DNA of 64,000 nt from Acidobacteriaceae bacterium (GTDB lineage: Bacteria > Acidobacteriota > Terriglobia > Terriglobales > Acidobacteriaceae): contig PLHW01000018.1 in the NCBI GenBank assembly GCA_003139095.1, positions 1-64,000 of the forward strand, in the 5' to 3' direction. Made by a program: the position numbers and the translations under genes. Shown here one piece after another: positions 34,756-43,698 of the stretch. How positions within the stretch are numbered: position 1 is the first letter of the stretch; every line of letters starts with the position of its first letter. The notes beneath the pieces are model-generated. The model searched no databases, was not told where the DNA came from, and saw nothing but the letters and a program-made list of their open reading frames with translations.

Positions 34756-35242
34756 ATTTCAGCCGCAGCGCGAACAACTCCTGCCCGTACTCGATCGGCT
34801 GGCCGTTGGTGACCAGTTTCTTGACCAACTCGCCCGCAGCATCGCATTCGATCTCGTTCATCAGCTTCATCGCTTCCACGATGCACAACACCTGGCCCAC
34901 TTCCAGCAGATCTCCCACTTTCACGAACGGAGGAGACCCCGGTGATGGCGCCTCATAAAACGTGCCCACAATCGGCGACCGCACGATGTGCAGCGCTTCT
35001 TCTGGTTCCGGCTCAGCGGCCGCTGCTACGCCTACCACATTCCCGGGCTTGGACGCTGCCGCCGAAACCGGGGCGGGAATTGCCATCGCCGCGGACGCTG
35101 GAGGCATGGCGATAAAATGAGGCTCCACCGACTGCCCCGCGCGCTTGATCTTTACTTTCACGTCGCCGCGCTCCAATTCAAACTCGGCGATATCTTTTTC
35201 GATTAGGAACTCGATGAGTTCTTTCAGCTCTTTTTGATTCAT
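34754..35242 (-). CDS. accB: biotin carboxyl carrier protein of acetyl-CoA carboxylase
   Basis: A 162-residue carrier with an N-terminal helical AccC-binding part (KELKELIEFLIEKDIAEFELERGDVKVKIKR), an Ala/Pro linker (about 45-85), and a biotinyl domain starting IVRSPIVGTFYEAPSPG. The biotinylated Lys is in VEAMKLMNEIE (about residue 122), and the family thumb is present. It precedes accC in the same operon. Confidence 0.95.
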   Translation of the reverse strand: MNQKELKELIEFLIEKDIAEFELERGDVKVKIKRAGQSVEPHFIAMPPASAAMAIPAPVSAAASKPGNVVGVAAAAEPEPEEALHIVRSPIVGTFYEAPSPGSPPFVKVGDLLEVGQVLCIVEAMKLMNEIECDAAGELVKKLVTNGQPIEYGQELFALRLK

Positions 35243-35410
35243 TATGAAGTTGTCATCCTGAGTAAAACGAAGCGTCTATGATGCAACCCACAAAAAGCCA
35301 GTTGCGCGCTTTTCCCAGCTTGCTATGCGGTTCTCTGTGCGCACTCCGCGGGTTTCCCTGCGCTCTCTGTGGTTAAGAGCTTCTCTTCCGCGAACTGACA
35401 TACGACCAAG

Positions 35411-36514
35411 CTAAATCACCACCAACTGTTTGTCCGCCGGCGTCAGCACTTCACAACCAGAAGCCGTTACCACGACCACGTCTTCGATCCGCACTCCCCA
35501 CTGGCCGGCAACGTATGCGCCCGGCTCAATCGTAATCACCATTCCAGCTTCGAGCGTCTGCGCCTGCCCATCCGCGACGCGCGGCGCCTCGTGAATCTCC
35601 AGGCCCAAACCATGCCCGGTCGAATGGGTAAAATACCGCGCCAGCTTCCGCCTCCGCAGTACGTTTCGCGCGGCCGCATCCACCTCGCTCGCCGTCACAC
35701 CCGGCCGCACTGCGGCAATCGCGGCCTGCTGCGCCGCCAGAACCGCGCCATAGAACTCGCGAGCCTCGCTCGAAGCACGCCCCACGTGTACCGTGCGTGT
35801 GCGATCCGAGCAATAACCAGCGAGTATGATACCAAAATCGCAGACCACAAACCCCCGCCGGGGAATGCGCGCCTCCGACGCCCTTCCATGAATCATCGCC
35901 GATCGCTCCCCGGAGGCGATGATGGTCGGGAACGACATGCCCTCCGCGCCCTGCGAACGCGCCTCATATTCCATTGCCGCCGCAACCGCCAGCTCGCTGA
36001 CGCCCGGTTCAATGGTCTGCCGCGCAACCGCAAACAAGCTTGCTCCCAGTTCCACCGCGTTGCGGATGAGCCGAACCTCCTCCGCATCCTTCACCATGCG
36101 CGCCCGCTCCACCAGCGGCGGCGCGGAACGCACCCGCGCTTTCCCGCGCAGCGCCGATGCCACGCGATCGCGCATGCCCGCGCTCATCCACTCCCCCTCG
36201 ATGCCCAGAGCGGGCAGCCCCCTTCCACCGCGCTTCGTGTCATGATCGGACACCGCCACCCGTTCCGCCGCCGCCAGCACAGCCGACTGTTTCCCGATCA
36301 CGATCCGCGCGTTCCGCACCTCTTCCCTGGCCTGGGTCTTATAACGCCCATCCGTAAAGAGTACGGCGCCATCGCGGCATACCAGTAGCGCCCCCGCGCT
36401 CCCCGTAAATCCGCAGAGATAGCGCAAGTTCGGCAAATGCGTAATCAGCAGTAAATCGAGCTTGGCCTCCGGCAGCGCAGACTGCAACCGCCGCACCCGC
36501 GCAACATGATCCAT
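35411..36514 (-). CDS. Xaa-Pro aminopeptidase-like M24 metallopeptidase
   Basis: A 367-residue creatinase-fold peptidase that removes N-terminal residues before proline. The creatinase N-domain (1-135: RRLQSALPEAKLDLLLITHLPNL) is followed by the pita-bread domain with all five metal ligands: two Asp in CDFGIILAGYCSDRTRTV, His in FTHSTGHGLGLEIHEAP, Glu in VITIEPGAYV and Glu in WGVRIEDVVVV. The start at 36514 (MDHVARV) fits the family; the frame is open to 36655. It lies upstream of accB on the same strand (168-nt gap), the usual neighbour arrangement with efp. Confidence 0.9.
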   Translation of the reverse strand: MDHVARVRRLQSALPEAKLDLLLITHLPNLRYLCGFTGSAGALLVCRDGAVLFTDGRYKTQAREEVRNARIVIGKQSAVLAAAERVAVSDHDTKRGGRGLPALGIEGEWMSAGMRDRVASALRGKARVRSAPPLVERARMVKDAEEVRLIRNAVELGASLFAVARQTIEPGVSELAVAAAMEYEARSQGAEGMSFPTIIASGERSAMIHGRASEARIPRRGFVVCDFGIILAGYCSDRTRTVHVGRASSEAREFYGAVLAAQQAAIAAVRPGVTASEVDAAARNVLRRRKLARYFTHSTGHGLGLEIHEAPRVADGQAQTLEAGMVITIEPGAYVAGQWGVRIEDVVVVTASGCEVLTPADKQLVVI

Positions 36515-36702
36515 GCGCCTGAGTGTAGCAGGAGAGCGTTGAGTCCAATCGGCAGCGAAAGGGAACGCTGCGCCAGCGGTGCGCCGGCAAAAAGCGAAAC
36601 CGCCGGGTCCCCGGCAGTTTTCCCGGGAGACTCCAGCGGCTTTGCCTTCCATCAACTTAAACTTCTACGAACGGTTTGCGCCGTTCCTTCCAGATTCGGC
36701 CG

Positions 36703-38763
36703 TTATGTCTGCACAATGCGCGGAGTGATGAAGAATATCAGCTCCTGCGTAGACGTCTGCACCGTCCGGCGCTTGAACAGATTGCCCAAATACGGAATGT
36801 CGCCGAGCAACGGCGTCTGCTGAATGCTCAGCGAGTTGTTGGTCTGGATCACGCCGCCAATCACGACCGTGCCGCCATCGGTGACCAGCACCTGCGTCGT
36901 AGCCTGCTGCGTGATCAGCGTCGGGTTGCCGTTCTGATCTTCGTGTCCGAAGTCAGGCGTCGTGTTCTCCACGTCCACGTTCAGGAAGATCGTGCCTTCC
37001 GACGTGATCTGCGGAGTCACCGTCAGCCGCAGGAACGCATCCACGTAGGTTGTTGTGGGCGGGCCCTGCAACTGCGATGTAGTCACGATGGGCACGCGCA
37101 AGCCCTGCTTGACCACCGCCTGAATATTGTTTTGCGTGACCACGCGCGGACGCGACAGAATTTTCAGCAACCCGCGCGACTCCGCCATGGTCAGCACGAA
37201 ATCGAGACGCATGTTGTTGCTGGCATTCACAAACTGAAGGCCGGTGCTCGGTCCGGGTACGGGGAAGTTCGAAAACAGCGGAATGGTCGTGCCGTTCGTG
37301 CCGCTGCTTACAATGTACAGCGGGTTCGGCGCCGCTCCGGAGCCCACCGACGTCTGGGTCGTTCCAACACTCTGCGAGCCGCCCACCGCCGAGACTCCGT
37401 TGCCCCAGCCAAATCCCAGCTGGGTGCCGATGTCGCGCGCGAAACTGCGCGTCGCCGAAACCACGCGTGCCTCGATCTCCACTTCCTGCGTCTTGCGGTC
37501 CATCTGTTGAATGATGCGGTCGATGGCCGGCAGCACCGCCGGAATATCGGAGACGATCAGCGAGTTGGTACGCTCGTCGGCCACCACGTCGCCGCGCTGG
37601 CTCAGGAATTTCTTAACGGTCAGCAGCACATCCTTCGAGTGCGCGTAGCTCAGGAATCGCGTAATCGTGACCTTGTCGACCGCCAGCGCCTCGGCGTCGA
37701 TCTGCGCGCGCCGGTTCTCGGCCTCGCGCTTCAGCGTATCCACCGTGGCAATGCGCAGCACGTTGCCGTCAAGCTGCCGCGACAGATCGTTGTTTTTCAA
37801 AACGATGTCCAGCGCCTGGTCCCACGGCACATCGTCCAGCACAATCGTCAGCGTGCCGTGCACGTTCGGATCGAGCACTACGTTCAGTCCGCTGATCTCG
37901 TGAATCAGCCGGAAAAAGTCTTTCAGGTCCACGTCCTTCAGGTTGACCGAAATCGGCTCGCCCGTGTATTTCGCGCCGGTCACCACCGGCTTCTGCTCCA
38001 GCTGCGATTTCTGCTCGGCCGCCATGTTCACGGCCGGTTGAATTGCCTGCCCGGCGCCCCCCATGGCCGCATTGGCATTCGTCGCAACCAGTTCCGCCGC
38101 CGTCTTGTCGGCAAAGCGGCTGGCCGCTTCTTCGGCTTTCGCCGCCGGCTCAGTCGTTGCCGGCTTCGTCGAATATTTCGGCTCGACGAAGGCGAACTCC
38201 GCCGGCTTCTCGGCTTGGTTCGCAGCCGCCGTCGCCACGGTGGATGGCGCAGGCGATGCCGTCACTGCCGCCACCTGCTCCAACTTTGGAGCCGGCTTAG
38301 ACGCGACCGGTTTTGCCTCCACCGGAATCTCAGCCTTCGTGGGCGCCACTTTTTCCGCGTTCGAGGGGAACACGCGCAGCGTAAAGCCGCCATTCGCGCC
38401 CGGCGTGACCTCATGCTGGCACTTGTTCGTCAGGTCAAGCACCACCCGCGTGTTGCCCTTCCCGTCCATCCCGATGCGGATGTCCTTCACACCGTTCTCG
38501 CCCACCGGCACCGACTTCTGTGCCGCGGCCATCGCCGTATTTGGCAAGTCGACCACGATGCGCGATGGAGAGTCGAGGGTGCTCACTTTGGGATCCAGCG
38601 GGCCCTTCGCCTTGAACTCGACTCGCAGGCCGTCCTGGCCATGAGCGACTTCCAGACGCTGCAACTGCGCGCCCGTTTCCCCCTTCACCGTCATGTCAGC
38701 CGCCGCCGCGATCAGCGCCAACCCGAGCAGCGGAACAATCACACCCAGCACTAGCTTTCGCAT
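36703..38763 (-). CDS. pilQ: type IV pilus secretin PilQ
   Basis: A 686-residue outer-membrane secretin through which type IV pili exit. A signal peptide is followed by one AMIN domain (about residues 28-115), a low-complexity Ala/Glu/Lys-rich linker (about 125-240), the secretin N0/STN domain (PISVNLKDVDLKDFFRLI), an N1-type domain, and the C-terminal secretin channel with VVIGGVIQTNNSLSIQQTPLLGDIPYLGNLFKR and a final ELIFFITPRIVQT. Last gene of the pilMNOPQ cluster, 63 nt after pilP. A long frame on the opposite strand is an artefact of codon bias. Confidence 0.93.
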   Translation of the reverse strand: MRKLVLGVIVPLLGLALIAAAADMTVKGETGAQLQRLEVAHGQDGLRVEFKAKGPLDPKVSTLDSPSRIVVDLPNTAMAAAQKSVPVGENGVKDIRIGMDGKGNTRVVLDLTNKCQHEVTPGANGGFTLRVFPSNAEKVAPTKAEIPVEAKPVASKPAPKLEQVAAVTASPAPSTVATAAANQAEKPAEFAFVEPKYSTKPATTEPAAKAEEAASRFADKTAAELVATNANAAMGGAGQAIQPAVNMAAEQKSQLEQKPVVTGAKYTGEPISVNLKDVDLKDFFRLIHEISGLNVVLDPNVHGTLTIVLDDVPWDQALDIVLKNNDLSRQLDGNVLRIATVDTLKREAENRRAQIDAEALAVDKVTITRFLSYAHSKDVLLTVKKFLSQRGDVVADERTNSLIVSDIPAVLPAIDRIIQQMDRKTQEVEIEARVVSATRSFARDIGTQLGFGWGNGVSAVGGSQSVGTTQTSVGSGAAPNPLYIVSSGTNGTTIPLFSNFPVPGPSTGLQFVNASNNMRLDFVLTMAESRGLLKILSRPRVVTQNNIQAVVKQGLRVPIVTTSQLQGPPTTTYVDAFLRLTVTPQITSEGTIFLNVDVENTTPDFGHEDQNGNPTLITQQATTQVLVTDGGTVVIGGVIQTNNSLSIQQTPLLGDIPYLGNLFKRRTVQTSTQELIFFITPRIVQT

Positions 38764-38826
38764 TTCCTATCTCCCCATGCAGGGCCGTTTCGCCCCCATG
38801 TGTTTCTTCGAAGTCGCTTCCGTCAC

Positions 38827-39552
38827 CTATACCGATGGGACCGTGATCTTCTTCACCACTTCCCGCGTAAACGTCTTGCCCACCCTGTCTTGCAGCGTCT
38901 CCTGGAATACGATCGAGTCCCCCGTGATCTTCACCACGTAGCCGTTGAACACGGGATCGTTCTCGCGCAGGAAATATGCCTTGTTCAATCCATTGCTCAC
39001 CACCGCGATAAATCCGCTCTCTGCGTGCACAACGCCACGCAGATTGATGGCCCCGATCTCGAGACACTTTTTGCCCGTGCTGCACCCAGAACCGCCGACC
39101 ATGGCGTGGCTGACGACCGGACTCAGAAAAGGATCCCGCTTCCCGTTGGCGTTGAACTTCTCGGACTCGCCCGCTTCCCCGACGGCCGCCGCATCCCCCG
39201 CCGCGCCCGCCGCTGGAACCGCCACCAGCGGCCCAATCTTCTTCGGAGCTTCCGCCAGTACCCCGGTGGGCGATTGCTTCGCCATCGGCACGACAGCCAC
39301 GGGCCTGCGATGGCCCACCTTCACCTTCATCGGCGACTCACCCGCCGCCGGATCCGCCGCGGATTTTCTTGCCGGCGCCGCCGCGGGCACCGATTTTTTC
39401 TGCGAGACCCCAAGCGCCGCATTCGAAGCCGCGGCCGCGTTGTCCCGCACCCCATTCATGACCGCACGCGTGTTCTGGATGATGCTGGGATTCTGCGCCG
39501 CTGCCATTCCCGCTCCCAGCACGCAAACCAAAGTTGCCATCGTCGCCTTCAT
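38827..39552 (-). CDS. pilP: type IV pilus assembly protein PilP-like
   Basis: A 241-residue exported protein. The signal peptide is ATMATLVCVLGAGMAAAQ; a long Ala/Pro/Lys-rich stretch (about residues 20-120) leads to the PilP beta-sandwich at the C-terminus: GKRDPFLSPV, LEIGAINLRGVV, AVVSNGLNKAYFLRENDPVFNGYVVKIT and VGKTFTREVVKKI. PilP links the PilN-PilO inner-membrane pair to PilQ. Usual PilP is a lipoprotein of about 175 residues; here a lipobox is not seen and the linker is longer. ATG at 39552 with AGGAG upstream; 10 nt after pilO. Confidence 0.88.
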   Translation of the reverse strand: MKATMATLVCVLGAGMAAAQNPSIIQNTRAVMNGVRDNAAAASNAALGVSQKKSVPAAAPARKSAADPAAGESPMKVKVGHRRPVAVVPMAKQSPTGVLAEAPKKIGPLVAVPAAGAAGDAAAVGEAGESEKFNANGKRDPFLSPVVSHAMVGGSGCSTGKKCLEIGAINLRGVVHAESGFIAVVSNGLNKAYFLRENDPVFNGYVVKITGDSIVFQETLQDRVGKTFTREVVKKITVPSV

Positions 39553-39562
39553 CCTGTCTCTC

Positions 39563-40198
39563 CTATTTCTTCGCCGGTACCACGGGCTTTGCGGCCTGCC
39601 CCGCCGGATCCAGATCGTGACTGAAATATGTCGTCGCCATGCAGGTGGCCACCACGCTCTCGCTCGGCGCATACGCGTACGTGCGCCGCGCCCGCGCGTC
39701 GGCCGGCTTTCTCACCGATGCCACCAGCAGATTCGTCACGTTCACAATCCGCTCCACCTTCGTCAGACGGTCGAAAAATCCCAGCATCGAGTAGTACGGC
39801 CCGTCCATCTCCAATTCAAACGGCACTTCCGTATAGAATTCCTTCGTCCCGTATGGCTTCGCCGTAAAACGCCGGATCTCGACTCCCGCCTTGCGCGCCT
39901 CGCCGCTCACCATGCGCATAAAGTTGTCGACTTCCTTCTCGTCGGGCACAATGCGCCGCTCGATCTCCAGTTGCTGCTTCAGGCTCGCCAGTTGCCGCTC
40001 GATGTCGGCCAGCTTCGGCCGGTAGGCTTCCAGTTCCGCGTTCTCGCGCAACTTCGCCTGCAGCTTGGTCTGCGCCGCCGCGTTCTCGTCGCGCTGCGAC
40101 TTGAAGACCGTGTAGTAGAGCCCGCCGGTCACCAGCGCTGCTCCGAGCACCAGGATTCCCAACAGCTTCACACCCGCCAGCTCGCCCAGATTCATCAT
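39563..40198 (-). CDS. pilO: type IV pilus assembly protein PilO
   Basis: A 211-residue bitopic protein: short cytoplasmic N-terminus, membrane helix (KLLGILVLGAALVTGGLYYTVF, about residues 9-30), a coiled coil (AKLRENAELEAYRPKLADIERQLASLKQQLEI) and a ferredoxin-like periplasmic domain (VPFELEMDGPYYSMLGFFDRLTKVERIVNV). It dimerises with PilN in the alignment subcomplex. 10-nt spacing to both neighbours. Confidence 0.9.
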   Translation of the reverse strand: MMNLGELAGVKLLGILVLGAALVTGGLYYTVFKSQRDENAAAQTKLQAKLRENAELEAYRPKLADIERQLASLKQQLEIERRIVPDEKEVDNFMRMVSGEARKAGVEIRRFTAKPYGTKEFYTEVPFELEMDGPYYSMLGFFDRLTKVERIVNVTNLLVASVRKPADARARRTYAYAPSESVVATCMATTYFSHDLDPAGQAAKPVVPAKK

Positions 40199-40208
40199 CG
40201 TTCCACCT

Positions 40209-40793
40209 TTACGACTTCGCTTTTTCGCAGGTCAGCGTGAACTGGAAGGCCTGCATGTCCCGCACCGTCTCGTCCTGATACGTTTCCTTGATCTCGATAT
40301 TTTTGAAGTAGCCCGTCTTTTGCAGGTTGGTGATCAGGTTGGCGACCGCGTCGCTGCTCAACGCCGTGCCATCGATGGCCACATTCGCGCCCTGGTCCTG
40401 CATGCTGTTCAGCCACACCGCCTCGGTCTCGTTCACGGTATCGCTGATCATCGCGAGCAGGCTCACCGGTCCGGTCTGGTTCTGCCGCAATTGATCGATC
40501 ACGTCCACGCGCCGCTTGTAGGCATCGGCCTGCCGCTGCCGCTCCAGGTAGCGCGCCTTGATGTCGGCCAGTTCGTGGTTCTTCTGCTCGGCCTTTTGCA
40601 TCGCCACTTCAATGGTTTTCTTCTCGCGGTCCAGGTTGTACCAGTACCCGGCGTTCAGCGCGCCCGCGACGATCAGCACCACCGCCACCTGCAAGATTGG
40701 CGAGCCCAGATTCCAATCCATGCTCGGCATGCTGAAGGCCGGGCCTTTTTTGCCTTTCGGTTTTGGCGAACCCAGCAGGTTGATTCGGATCAT
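40209..40793 (-). CDS. pilN: type IV pilus assembly protein PilN
   Basis: A 194-residue bitopic protein. The cytoplasmic N-terminus begins MIRINLLGSPKPKGKK; the INLLP-type motif is what binds PilM. Then a membrane helix (ILQVAVVLIVAGALNAGYWY), a coiled coil and a PilO-like periplasmic domain. Its start overlaps the pilM stop by 4 bp (ATGA), implying coupled translation. Confidence 0.92.
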   Translation of the reverse strand: MIRINLLGSPKPKGKKGPAFSMPSMDWNLGSPILQVAVVLIVAGALNAGYWYNLDREKKTIEVAMQKAEQKNHELADIKARYLERQRQADAYKRRVDVIDQLRQNQTGPVSLLAMISDTVNETEAVWLNSMQDQGANVAIDGTALSSDAVANLITNLQKTGYFKNIEIKETYQDETVRDMQAFQFTLTCEKAKS

Positions 40794-41845
40794 AAGTTTT
40801 CAAAGCTCCTCAGGGCCAAGCCCACGGCCACCGCTAACTGTCCTGCGTTCTGTTCCACCAGTTCCGCGCCCACGCCTTCGGCCGGCGGCACCACTCTCTG
40901 GAACGGGTTGAACAATTCCACCGGCATCGAAAATTCCTGCCGCAGCGCCTCGACCAGCCCGGGCACCTTCGCCGATCCCCCCGCCAGGTAGATCTTTTCG
41001 ATATGCTCGCCCGCCGCGCTGGCGCGGAAAAAGTCGAACGTCTTCTGAATCTCCAGCACAATGATTTCCGTCACCTGCTGCAGAATGGGCGTCTTCGCAT
41101 CGTCCTGCACCGTTCCCACCTTGTGCCCCAGCTTCAATTGCTCGGCATCGTCGAAGCTCAGGTCCAGCTCTTTCTGAAGCGAATCGGTGTACTGATGTCC
41201 GCCCACCGAAACGTCGCGCGGGAACAGCGGCGTCGTCCCCTTCACGATGTTGATGTTCATCACGCTCGCGCCCAGGTTCAACAGCGCCACCACCTGCGTC
41301 GGAGCGGGCTCGTAGTTGTACTCGTAGCAGTTCTGCAAAGCCAGCGCATCGATGTCCACAATAGACGGAGTCTTGCCCGCCATCGAGAGTACGTTGGTGT
41401 AGTTCAAAATCTTGTCTTTCTTGACCGCCACCAGCAGCACGTCCATCTGTGTGCTGCCCGCGTCCTCGCTCAGAATCTGGTAGTCCAGATTCACGTCCGC
41501 CAGGTCGAACGGAATATGCTGCGCCGCCTCTTTCTGGATCGTGTCCGCCAGTTCCTGATCGCTCATCGAGGGCAGCGAGATTTTTTTGACGATCACCGAG
41601 TGCCCGCTCACCGCCGTCGCGACCAACTTCGACTTGATCTCGGTCGACACGAACAGCTTCGAGATCGAACTTGACACCTGGCCCGAGTCCACGATCATTG
41701 AGTCCACCACCAGGTCGGGCGCAATCGGCTCCAGTCCAAGGTGCGCCACCTCGATTCCGGTGCGCGTCTTTCTCAGTTCCACGGCCTTGATGCTCGATGA
41801 CCCCACGTCCAGGCCTACGATCGTTCTCGCTCCCATTCCAAACAT
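40790..41845 (-). CDS. pilM: type IV pilus assembly ATPase-like protein PilM
   Basis: A 351-residue actin-like (FtsA/Hsp70 fold) cytoplasmic protein. Phosphate 1 motif TIVGLDVGSSSIKAVEL, SMSDQELADTIQKEAAQHIPFDL, phosphate 2 VALLNLGASVMNI and the adenosine motif KIYLAGGSAKVPGL are all present. It binds PilN on the inner face of the membrane. First of the five pil genes, 70 nt after the small HTH gene. Confidence 0.94.
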   Translation of the reverse strand: MFGMGARTIVGLDVGSSSIKAVELRKTRTGIEVAHLGLEPIAPDLVVDSMIVDSGQVSSSISKLFVSTEIKSKLVATAVSGHSVIVKKISLPSMSDQELADTIQKEAAQHIPFDLADVNLDYQILSEDAGSTQMDVLLVAVKKDKILNYTNVLSMAGKTPSIVDIDALALQNCYEYNYEPAPTQVVALLNLGASVMNINIVKGTTPLFPRDVSVGGHQYTDSLQKELDLSFDDAEQLKLGHKVGTVQDDAKTPILQQVTEIIVLEIQKTFDFFRASAAGEHIEKIYLAGGSAKVPGLVEALRQEFSMPVELFNPFQRVVPPAEGVGAELVEQNAGQLAVAVGLALRSFENL

Positions 41846-41861
41846 TGGCTCGCCTCGTGTG

Positions 41862-41926
41862 GCGCCGGTCTCGCCGGCAGTTTTCTCTAGCGCCGGCCTC
41901 TCGCCGGCCGAACCCTTATTGCTGCC
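41862..41926. repeat. REP-like palindromes upstream of pilM
   Basis: GCCGGTCTCGCCGGC and GCGCCGGCCTCTCGCCGGC occur in tandem in the short gap between the HTH gene and pilM. They are variants of the palindromes at 1783 and 18791. Confidence 0.5.
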
Positions 41927-42152
41927 CCGCCGCCTTCACCGCCGCCTTTACCTTCTTTTTCGGCAGCGTTCCGGTTTCCATCGACTGTTCTTCCATCCAT
42001 TGGTCTAGCTTTGACTTCTTGAACCGCCAGCGATTCCCCAGCTTGAACGCCGGAATAATCTGCTCGTTCACGTACTTGTACAGGGTGTCCGGACTGACCC
42101 CCAGATACTGCGAGGCTTGCCGAATGTTCATCACTTCTCGCGACTCAGCCAT
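41916..42152 (-). CDS. excisionase-type helix-turn-helix DNA-binding protein
   Basis: A 78-residue protein made of one MerR/excisionase-like winged helix: VMNIRQASQYLGVSPDTLYKYVNE then IPAFKLGNRWRFKKSKLDQWM, followed by a Lys/Ala-rich tail. The ATG at 42152 is chosen because GGAGG lies 8 nt upstream; the frame is open to 42266. No integrase is nearby, so it is probably a local regulator or nucleoid-type binder. It is the first gene before pilM on the same strand, which makes control of the pil cluster a reasonable guess. Confidence 0.85.
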   Translation of the reverse strand: MAESREVMNIRQASQYLGVSPDTLYKYVNEQIIPAFKLGNRWRFKKSKLDQWMEEQSMETGTLPKKKVKAAVKAAGQQ

Positions 42153-42666
42153 AGCTTTGTCCTCCACAGAATTCAGCTCCCCGCACCCTTTCTTCGGCAC
42201 TCCGCGCAACCATTCCGGCGAAACTCTTAGCAGCGCGTTCCGAGAGAGTTTTGGTGTCCTGAGCATATCTCAAAGGGAAGCGCGGGCCTCTCGACGGGGT
42301 TTCCCCGTTTTTGCCCGGTTTTATGGGGTTTTTCTGGATTGGAAGAAATCTGAATCTGCGTAGTGATTCTATATCTGGTAGTCAGCGCATTATATAACTC
42401 TATATATTGCGGTGTTTACGCGAATGATGCTCCTAGTACCGCGCTATGCGTAACTAAGGTACTAGAGACGGTACGGAGGACCGTGAACGCCCGCGCATCT
42501 GTCTGAAAATACAGCCCGCTTCCTCGGCCTTCCGTTCCCGTAAAAACGATGCGCGTGGCGGTCGATTTCTCGCCTATCGTGCTCTTCGCACGAACCCCAC
42601 CCCGCGGCCTCACCGCGCTTGCCGTTCCTGGCTCGCGCGAACATAATCAATTCCGGAGGTACCAAC
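42153..42666. promoter_or_regulatory. 514-nt intergenic region with AT-rich promoter zone and an 8-bp inverted repeat
   Basis: It lies between the divergent HTH/pil cluster and the rhodanese gene. An AT-rich part (42369-42408, TATATCTGG through TATATATTG) stands out and probably holds promoters. CTAGTACC/GGTACTAG (42433-42440 with 42458-42465) is an operator-like inverted repeat. ACGGGG-TTT-CCCCGT-TTTT at 42295-42313 is a short hairpin with a U-tract on the plus strand but nothing obvious to terminate. I see no gene here. Confidence 0.5.
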
Positions 42667-43149
42667 TTGTCCCATCCTTCGTTCCCGCATCGACTCTTCG
42701 TCCGTAACTTCGTTCTTATCTTTTTTCTTTTCGCGGTTTTCGCGCTTTCGCCCGCGCCCCTCGCCCTGGCCGCCGACAGCACCAACATGAAGACGCTCAC
42801 CGCCGAAGAGTTGCTGCATCTTCTTTCCAGTCCTGCCAAGCCGCTCCTGTTTCAGGTCGGCTCCCACATGCTCTACATGCAAGCCCACATTCCCGGCTCC
42901 GAATACATCGGCGCGGGCAATACTCCGGATGGCCTTCAACGGCTCAACGCTCGCGTCAGCAAGTTGCCGAAGAAAACCGCCATCGTTCTTTATTGTGGTT
43001 GTTGCCCCTGGAGCCATTGCCCAAACGTCAATCCCGCCTATGACGCGCTCACGCAACTCGGTTTCACGAATGTCAAAGTTCTCTACATCGCAGGCAACTT
43101 CGGCTCCGATTGGGCCGACAAGGGGTATCCCGTCGCCAAGGGCGAATAA
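42667..43149 (+). CDS. exported rhodanese-like domain protein
   Basis: A 160-residue protein with a signal peptide (RNFVLIFFLFAVFALSPAPLALA). The rhodanese-like fold is recognisable from LTAEELLHLLSS, LLFQVGSHMLYMQAHIPGSEYIGAG and IVLYCGCCPWSHCPNVNPAYD, which has extra cysteines around the active loop (CGCCPWxxCPN). The start is TTG 42667, decided by a perfect GGAGG 7 nt upstream; an ATG at 42619 is the alternative. Five nt before the TlpA-like gene, so the two are an operon, probably in periplasmic sulfur or thiol metabolism. Confidence 0.82.
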   Translation: MSHPSFPHRLFVRNFVLIFFLFAVFALSPAPLALAADSTNMKTLTAEELLHLLSSPAKPLLFQVGSHMLYMQAHIPGSEYIGAGNTPDGLQRLNARVSKLPKKTAIVLYCGCCPWSHCPNVNPAYDALTQLGFTNVKVLYIAGNFGSDWADKGYPVAKGE

Positions 43150-43154
43150 AAATC

Positions 43155-43667
43155 ATGAAGAAGACAATCTTGGTCTTTTCGGCGGCCCTCATCCTCCTGG
43201 TCTGGCTTCCTGCCTGTCGCCATTCCTCTAGCGCGCAATCGACCGCCCTGCGTCCCGCGCCGGACTTTTCCCTCACCGACATCACCGGCCACCCGCTCCG
43301 TCTCTCCGACTATCGCGGCAAGGTCGTGATCCTCGACTTCTGGGCGACATGGTGCGAGCCCTGCAAGCAGGAAATTCCCCACTTCATCGACTTCGAAAAC
43401 AAATACTCCGCGCAAGGCCTCGCCATCATGGGAATTTCCATGGATGACAGCGAGCCGCCGGTGCGCGACTTTCAAAAGCAATACAAAATGAATTACCCCG
43501 TCGCCGTCGGCACCTCTCAATTAGCCGACCAATACGGCGGCATCCTCGGCCTGCCCATCACCTTCATCATCGATCGCCAGGGCCGCATCCTCGCCCGCCA
43601 CATCGGCGCCACCAACATCTCGATCATCGAATCCGAAGTCCAAAAAGCGCTGGCGCAAGCGCCATAA
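43155..43667 (+). CDS. TlpA-family thioredoxin-like lipoprotein
   Basis: A 170-residue membrane-anchored thiol-disulfide reductase. Signal and lipobox VWLPAC at about residues 16-21, then ALRPAPDFSLTDITGHPLRLSDYRGK, the redox site FWATWCEPCKQE (about 65-76) and the cis-Pro loop GLPITFIID. It acts outside the cytoplasm, for example in cytochrome c or disulfide reduction. Both cysteines are intact, unlike the Sec/Cys position of the peroxiredoxin at 7 kb. Second gene of the rhodanese pair. Confidence 0.9.
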   Translation: MKKTILVFSAALILLVWLPACRHSSSAQSTALRPAPDFSLTDITGHPLRLSDYRGKVVILDFWATWCEPCKQEIPHFIDFENKYSAQGLAIMGISMDDSEPPVRDFQKQYKMNYPVAVGTSQLADQYGGILGLPITFIIDRQGRILARHIGATNISIIESEVQKALAQAP

Positions 43668-43698
43668 CCTAGCTGATGCAAGCCTCTCGACCACAGCC

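Noticed and set aside
36676-38754. 692-codon open frame on the plus strand opposite pilQ
   Set aside because: It mirrors pilQ exactly, is Arg/His-rich and has no known motif. It results from the GC-rich codon bias of the real gene. The same holds for the frames opposite pepA (59424-61100) and VWFA (19824-21104).
43155-43667. Second selenoprotein candidate (TlpA-like)
   Set aside because: The redox site is WCEPCK with both cysteines encoded normally and no in-frame TGA.
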